A DNA stretch of 9,836 nt, taken from Roseburia sp. CAG:309. Its GTDB lineage: Bacteria; Bacillota; Clostridia; Lachnospirales; Lachnospiraceae. The stretch's first letter is position 1, and every line of letters starts with the position of its first letter. Below, one piece after another: positions 6,704-9,836 of this stretch. The stretch covers positions 8,733-18,568 of the forward strand of contig FR894013.1 in assembly GCA_000434115.1 (NCBI GenBank), given 5' to 3'. The position numbers and the translations under genes were made by a program. Under the pieces are notes generated by a model that did no database searches, was not told the DNA's origin, and saw only the letters and a program-made list of their open reading frames with translations.

Positions 6704-7009
6704 TCATAACATAAGACCAACTGCCAGAATGACAAGCATCAGCACGGCGACACCAAAGTAAATGTAAGTATACAGCTTTTTCTCCGGGAAAAGCCGGATG
6801 CCGCTGATTACAAACAATACTGCAAGCAGAACGAGATCCACCGTATTGGTCGTAACGATCGGTATGATATCATTTAAGCCCATAAAGGCAAATATTATAA
6901 TGACCGCGGATAAAATAATCTGCAAAAAGCAAAGAATTTTCTGCCAAAGTGCGGTTATCTGCATCCACTGATGCACCCGCTCTTTGATTTCCGTTTCCTT
7001 TTCATCCAT
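6704..7009 (-). CDS. Small three-helix membrane protein of unknown function
   Basis: I do not recognise this protein. With the ATG at 7009 it has 101 residues: a charged N-terminus (MDEKETEIKERVHQW), then hydrophobic helices at about 25-45, 55-73 and 82-101, separated by short polar loops (FPEKK at 74-78). The C-terminus ends almost at the last helix. The longer start at 7075 is unlikely, because the predicted transcription start lies there and it has no ribosome site. The chosen ATG has GGAG 12 bases upstream, a rather long spacing. It has its own promoter. A hairpin (GATTCC/GGAATC arms at 6692-6697 and 6662-6667) follows the stop but lacks a T tract, so readthrough into acpP is possible. 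Confidence 0.75.
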   Translation of the reverse strand: MDEKETEIKERVHQWMQITALWQKILCFLQIILSAVIIIFAFMGLNDIIPIVTTNTVDLVLLAVLFVISGIRLFPEKKLYTYIYFGVAVLMLVILAVGLML

Positions 7010-7080
7010 AATACTCTGTTTCTCCAATCCAAATACTTTTTCCTGTTTAAGGACACTCTCACAAACATTCAACAAATAGT

Positions 7081-7109
7081 ATTATAGCGGATTTACGTTA
7101 GGAATGAAA
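7081..7109 (-). promoter_or_regulatory. Promoter of the small membrane protein gene
   Basis: A perfect TATAAT -10 element (7081-7086) with a weak TTTCAT -35 (7104-7109) 17 bases upstream. The start near 7074 leaves a leader of about 65 bases before the ATG at 7009. Confidence 0.6.
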
Positions 7110-7152
7110 TTACATCGCTAATAAACTTTTATAAAGAAAACGTAAAAATAAA

Positions 7153-7182
7153 TAAAAAAATGTGAGACACCGTGCCTCACAT
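7153..7182 (-). terminator. Intrinsic terminator after tRNA-Thr
   Basis: On the minus strand ATGTGAG (7182-7176) and CTCACAT (7166-7160) form a perfect 7-bp stem around a 9-base loop, followed by a run of seven T bases and further T-rich sequence. It starts 13 bases after the tRNA 3' end. Confidence 0.92.
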
Positions 7183-7195
7183 CTTCTTTTTGGTA

Positions 7196-7268
7196 AGCTT
7201 CGAAAGGGACTTGAACCCTCGACCCCTTCATTACGAGTGAAGTGCTCTACCAACTGAGCTATCGAAGC
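7196..7268 (-). tRNA. tRNA-Thr (anticodon CGT)
   Basis: The minus strand folds as a 73-base tRNA. The acceptor stem is GCTTCGA/TCGAAGC. The D arm lies in TAGCTCAGTTGGTAGAGC. The anticodon stem is CTTCA/TGAAG around loop CT-CGT-AA, reading ACG codons. The variable loop is short, and the T arm is GAGGG-TTCAAGT-CCCTT. The 3' CCA is not encoded. It is a single-copy unit with its own promoter and terminator. Confidence 0.97.
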
Positions 7269-7288
7269 AAAAACCATCAACGAATACT

Positions 7289-7317
7289 AGTATACATGGA
7301 AGAAGCACTTTTGTCAA
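7289..7317 (-). promoter_or_regulatory. Strong promoter of tRNA-Thr
   Basis: A perfect TTGACA (7312-7317), a 17-base spacer and TATACT (7289-7294) on the minus strand. The start near 7282 gives a precursor leader of about 14 bases. It begins 7 bases after the stop codon of the ABC membrane subunit, with no terminator between. Confidence 0.9.
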
Positions 7318-7324
7318 TTCTTTT

Positions 7325-8002
7325 TTAAACCATTTTTCTCATGGAAGCTCCAAACGCACTTTTGGAAAAATTACGCTTATAAAAAATGCGTGTCATACCC
7401 AGATTTATCACACAACCGGCAAAGATCAGGAACACAGCCGCGATAGCACAGCCCACAGGGGGAAGCATTTTCCAGTATTTTACAAAGCTGATCTGATCCT
7501 CAAAAATGCCCATGGCAACTCCGGCACAAAAGCAGATCATATAAATTCCCGCCATAGCCGCCCAGAAGAATTTGTATAAAAACACATTGCCTATTCCGAA
7601 AAAGCATACGATCACACCATATACCAGTACTACACGCAAATACACTATCGGCTGCTCTTCCCGTACACTGCCAAGAATCAGCAAAAACGTCAAATACAAA
7701 AGATACGATATCATCGTCCCGGCAAACATACTTTTTGTCGCCATTGTCGTCTGAATTTTTTTCCGCAGTACCGAACCCTTTACAAAACCGCTGATATCAT
7801 TTACAAGCAGTATTTCCATCGGCATGATCCCGGCAACTGCAAAAAACAGCGGGCTCAAATCTTCTGCCACTTCCGGTCTGCCGCTCAGTGACAAAATTTT
7901 CCATGCAATTCCAAGACAGATAAACATCACACTCAAAACCCATTTTTTCTTACAGCAGCTCTGCTGCAATAACGTTTTAATCGCCTTCCATTCATTCTTC
8001 AT
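7325..8002 (-). CDS. ABC transporter membrane subunit 2 (ABC-2-like, about six helices)
   Basis: The 225-residue, strongly hydrophobic product has a short cytoplasmic N-terminus (MKNEWKAIKTLLQQSCCKKKW). Predicted helices lie at about 21-39, 50-66, 93-111, 120-140, 144-164 and 182-203, and the C-terminal tail is basic (FYKRNFSKSAFGASMRKMV). No substrate-specific motif is visible, so the function rests on its neighbours. Its ATG overlaps the last 11 bases of the preceding membrane subunit gene, which implies translational coupling. It probably pairs with that subunit to form the export channel driven by the upstream ATPase. It is the last protein-coding gene of the block, and transcripts could continue into tRNA-Thr. 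Confidence 0.75.
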   Translation of the reverse strand: MKNEWKAIKTLLQQSCCKKKWVLSVMFICLGIAWKILSLSGRPEVAEDLSPLFFAVAGIMPMEILLVNDISGFVKGSVLRKKIQTTMATKSMFAGTMISYLLYLTFLLILGSVREEQPIVYLRVVLVYGVIVCFFGIGNVFLYKFFWAAMAGIYMICFCAGVAMGIFEDQISFVKYWKMLPPVGCAIAAVFLIFAGCVINLGMTRIFYKRNFSKSAFGASMRKMV

Positions 8003-8612
8003 TCAAAGCACCTCTTTCCCGCAGCACCATGTGCTGCATTGTTATCACATTGATTGCTATGATGACTGCCGCAGCGACGATTTTCGCCAGCGCCGTCAGT
8101 TCCCATGCCGCCATTTTTTCTGCCAGCATGACAACCAACCATGCAAGCCCCCATAAAGCAATCACCCAAACGATCAGATAGATTAGGAGTTCGTCGCAAT
8201 ATCTTGTCACATTGACAATCGCCAATGTCACTACATAAATCATTCCCACCGAAATACATACCACTCCGCTCGGATCCCGGTACCACGCTATGATTTCCAA
8301 AACCGCCGCAACTATAAACCGCCGTATCAGATCCGCCAGAACAACCTGACGAAACATCGTTTCCCCCAGATAAGACGTTTTCAAAAAAATATACTTGTTA
8401 TTTTCTTTGTTGCAAATTCCCGCAAACGCCATATAATCACCTATGCTCTCATACGTAATATAGAAGAAAACAATAATCCAGAACCACGACAAGTAAGCCG
8501 GTTCGGTAAAAAAACAGGTTAATATAAGAAGCACCACCGGAAATATCCCAATAAATATCAACCGGTATACAAACGACGTATATCCCCGGAAACTGCGTAT
8601 GATATTACTCAT
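7992..8612 (-). CDS. ABC transporter membrane subunit 1 (about six helices)
   Basis: The 206-residue polytopic membrane protein has hydrophobic segments at about 16-36, 41-57, 90-110 (amphipathic), 116-136, 143-166 and 172-192. I chose the ATG at 8612, since AAAGGAGG lies 6 bases upstream. The in-frame ATG at 8618 directly abuts that site and is too close. The start overlaps the ATPase stop by 8 bases (ATGAGTAA), and its own stop overlaps the next membrane gene. It is not similar enough to the second subunit for me to call them duplicates. The substrate is unknown; such GntR-linked exporters often respond to wall-active or membrane-active compounds, which is only inference here. Confidence 0.75.
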   Translation of the reverse strand: MSNIIRSFRGYTSFVYRLIFIGIFPVVLLILTCFFTEPAYLSWFWIIVFFYITYESIGDYMAFAGICNKENNKYIFLKTSYLGETMFRQVVLADLIRRFIVAAVLEIIAWYRDPSGVVCISVGMIYVVTLAIVNVTRYCDELLIYLIVWVIALWGLAWLVVMLAEKMAAWELTALAKIVAAAVIIAINVITMQHMVLRERGALNEE

Positions 8613-9534
8613 ATACATCCTCCTTTGCCACTTCGGATACAGATTTCATCAGTTCCACACACAATTTGGAAAGATCCGGAATCTCCTCTGCCACGTCAAA
8701 TGTTCTTATCCGGTCCATTTTGTCCTTCTCACAAAGTCCCTCAAAACCATAAGAATTTTCCGTCATCGTCAAAAGACTGGCTTTTATCTGTCCGGCATCT
8801 TTTTTCTCGCCGCGGATCACGCGGTATTTTTCTTTCAATTCTTCTACAAAGCCCTGCGCAAGAATCTTTCCCTTTGCCATAATGATAACATAATCCGTAA
8901 TACGTTCCATATCTGCGATATTATGTGTGGAAAAAAGAACGGTTCTCTCGCCCTCTTTTTCATTGAGATAATCGCAAAGCAGGGAACACAGTTTTTCGCG
9001 CATAACCGGATCCAGTGGGGATGCCGGTTCATCTAAAATAAGCATCTCCGTATCTCTGGCAAGCACCCCGGCAAGCATCAACTTCGTACGGTTTCCATCG
9101 GAAAGCTGCGACACTTTTTTATTCTCTATTCCATCTTCCGAACCGATTGCCAGTTCTTTACGATACCGCATATAGCTTTTTTCGTCAAACGTCTCAAATA
9201 ACACTTTGCTGATCTGTCCGATCTGATTCAGCTTCCAGTGCGGGAGATAATATCCCTGTGTCCCGGTATATCCTATCTTTTCCTTAACTTCCGGCCCATT
9301 TTCCCGGTCTTTTTCATCGTATTTTCCAAAATATGTAACTTCTCCCTCGTGCTTTAACTGTAATCCAACCAGAATATCCAGTAACGTGGTCTTTCCCGCC
9401 CCGTTTTCGCCAACCAATGCCGTCGCATATCCCTTTGGCACCCGCAGTTCAGGGACATCCAATACAAATTTCTTATATTTCTTTCGAAGTTCTTTTCCTT
9501 CCAATGCACAACTAAATTCCATAATATCCTCCAT
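8605..9534 (-). CDS. ABC transporter ATP-binding protein (YtrB/CcmA-like)
   Basis: The 309-residue ATPase powers the two membrane subunits downstream. Walker A is GENGAGKTT at 42-50, the Q-loop is at Q93 (GTQGYY), the signature is LSDGN at 144-148 followed by RTKL, Walker B is MLILDEP at 164-170 with catalytic E169, and the switch histidine is H204 in STHN. The signature differs from LSGGQ: Asp replaces the first Gly and Asn the Gln. That is unusual, although this subfamily is variable there. A C-terminal region of about 75 residues (after 235) follows the nucleotide-binding core. ATG 9534 has GGAG 7 bases upstream. ATG 9522 with GGAGG 5 bases upstream is a near-equal alternative. It starts 4 bases after the GntR stop, so the two genes are co-transcribed. 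Confidence 0.9.
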   Translation of the reverse strand: MEDIMEFSCALEGKELRKKYKKFVLDVPELRVPKGYATALVGENGAGKTTLLDILVGLQLKHEGEVTYFGKYDEKDRENGPEVKEKIGYTGTQGYYLPHWKLNQIGQISKVLFETFDEKSYMRYRKELAIGSEDGIENKKVSQLSDGNRTKLMLAGVLARDTEMLILDEPASPLDPVMREKLCSLLCDYLNEKEGERTVLFSTHNIADMERITDYVIIMAKGKILAQGFVEELKEKYRVIRGEKKDAGQIKASLLTMTENSYGFEGLCEKDKMDRIRTFDVAEEIPDLSKLCVELMKSVSEVAKEDVYE

Positions 9535-9538
9535 TCTT

Positions 9539-9836
9539 TTACTCCTGCTCCTCCATCTTTATAAGCAGGTTTAGCATTTCTGTCAGTTCCTTTTCTGTCA
9601 TTCCAGCTCTTTTCGCCGCCCGGATCGCCTCTTGCAGAGCTTCCTCCACTTTTCGCAAATGCTGCTCGCGAAGCATCTCACTGTCCTGGGCATTGACATA
9701 ATACCCTTTCCCCTGAACCGCCGTCACAAGCCCCTGCTGCTCCAACAGTTCATATGCCTTCATCGTCGTGATCACGCTGATCTTCAGATCCTTCGCCAAT
9801 CCTCGTATCGACGGCAGATATTCGCCCTGCGGGTAA
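9539..9836 (-). CDS. GntR-family (YtrA-like) transcriptional repressor (partial, N-terminus off window)
   Basis: The frame is open from the right edge to TAA 9539-9541, with about 98 codons visible. The DNA-binding winged helix is recognisable: GEYLPSIRGLAKDLKISVITTMKAYELLEQQGLVTAVQGKGYYV, matching the GntR pattern of LPSxRxLA, recognition helix and wing GxGxxV. After it comes only a short helical tail (about 50 residues rich in Glu, Arg and Ala) rather than a FadR- or HutC-type ligand domain, which fits the YtrA subfamily. The first 25-30 residues and the operon promoter lie outside the window. YtrA-type regulators usually repress the ABC transporter operon they head, and the 4-base gap to the ATPase gene supports that here. 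Confidence 0.92.
   Translation of the reverse strand, partial: YPQGEYLPSIRGLAKDLKISVITTMKAYELLEQQGLVTAVQGKGYYVNAQDSEMLREQHLRKVEEALQEAIRAAKRAGMTEKELTEMLNLLIKMEEQE

Noticed and set aside
7010..7075. Longer N-terminus for the small membrane protein from ATG 7075
   Set aside because: The predicted transcription start is about 7074 and no ribosome site precedes that ATG.

Overview
The window looks like chromosomal DNA from an anaerobic, spore-forming Firmicute, most likely a Lachnospiraceae/Clostridia member. The basis is a clostridial-type Spo0A, a bifunctional Rel(p)ppGpp enzyme followed by an MBL-fold hydrolase and HemZ, a 75-residue-type acyl carrier protein, and strong Shine-Dalgarno sites with TTGaca/TAtaaT promoters. 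Every gene I can support lies on the minus strand, so transcription runs from high to low coordinates. No stretch over 300 bases lacks a gene, and I see no insertion sequence, phage, CRISPR array or origin.

Read in the direction of transcription, the right end (9836 to 7325) is a tight four-gene block: a YtrA-like GntR repressor (N-terminus off the window), an ABC ATPase and two polytopic membrane subunits, with gaps or overlaps of only a few bases. Next comes tRNA-Thr(CGT) with its own strong promoter and a clear terminator. A small three-helix membrane protein follows, then acyl carrier protein, then a secreted Big2/NlpC-P60 cell-wall hydrolase, each with its own promoter. After these come spo0A (proximal sigma-A-type promoter, plus a distal sigma-H-like promoter overlapping a 0A box; ends in a terminator) and finally a three-gene operon, rel - MBL hydrolase - hemZ, with hemZ running off the left edge.

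Most of this is housekeeping: stringent response, sporulation control, lipid synthesis, a tRNA, wall turnover and one envelope-type ABC system. I found no convincing undescribed system. The real oddities are two gene lesions. The MBL hydrolase has an in-frame TGA where the family has a conserved glycine. The acyl carrier protein gene has lost its stop, so its frame reads through its own transcription terminator and into the next gene's promoter. Both could be true mutations or sequence errors. The layered control region of spo0A and an inverted repeat in front of the acpP promoter are the other points worth checking.
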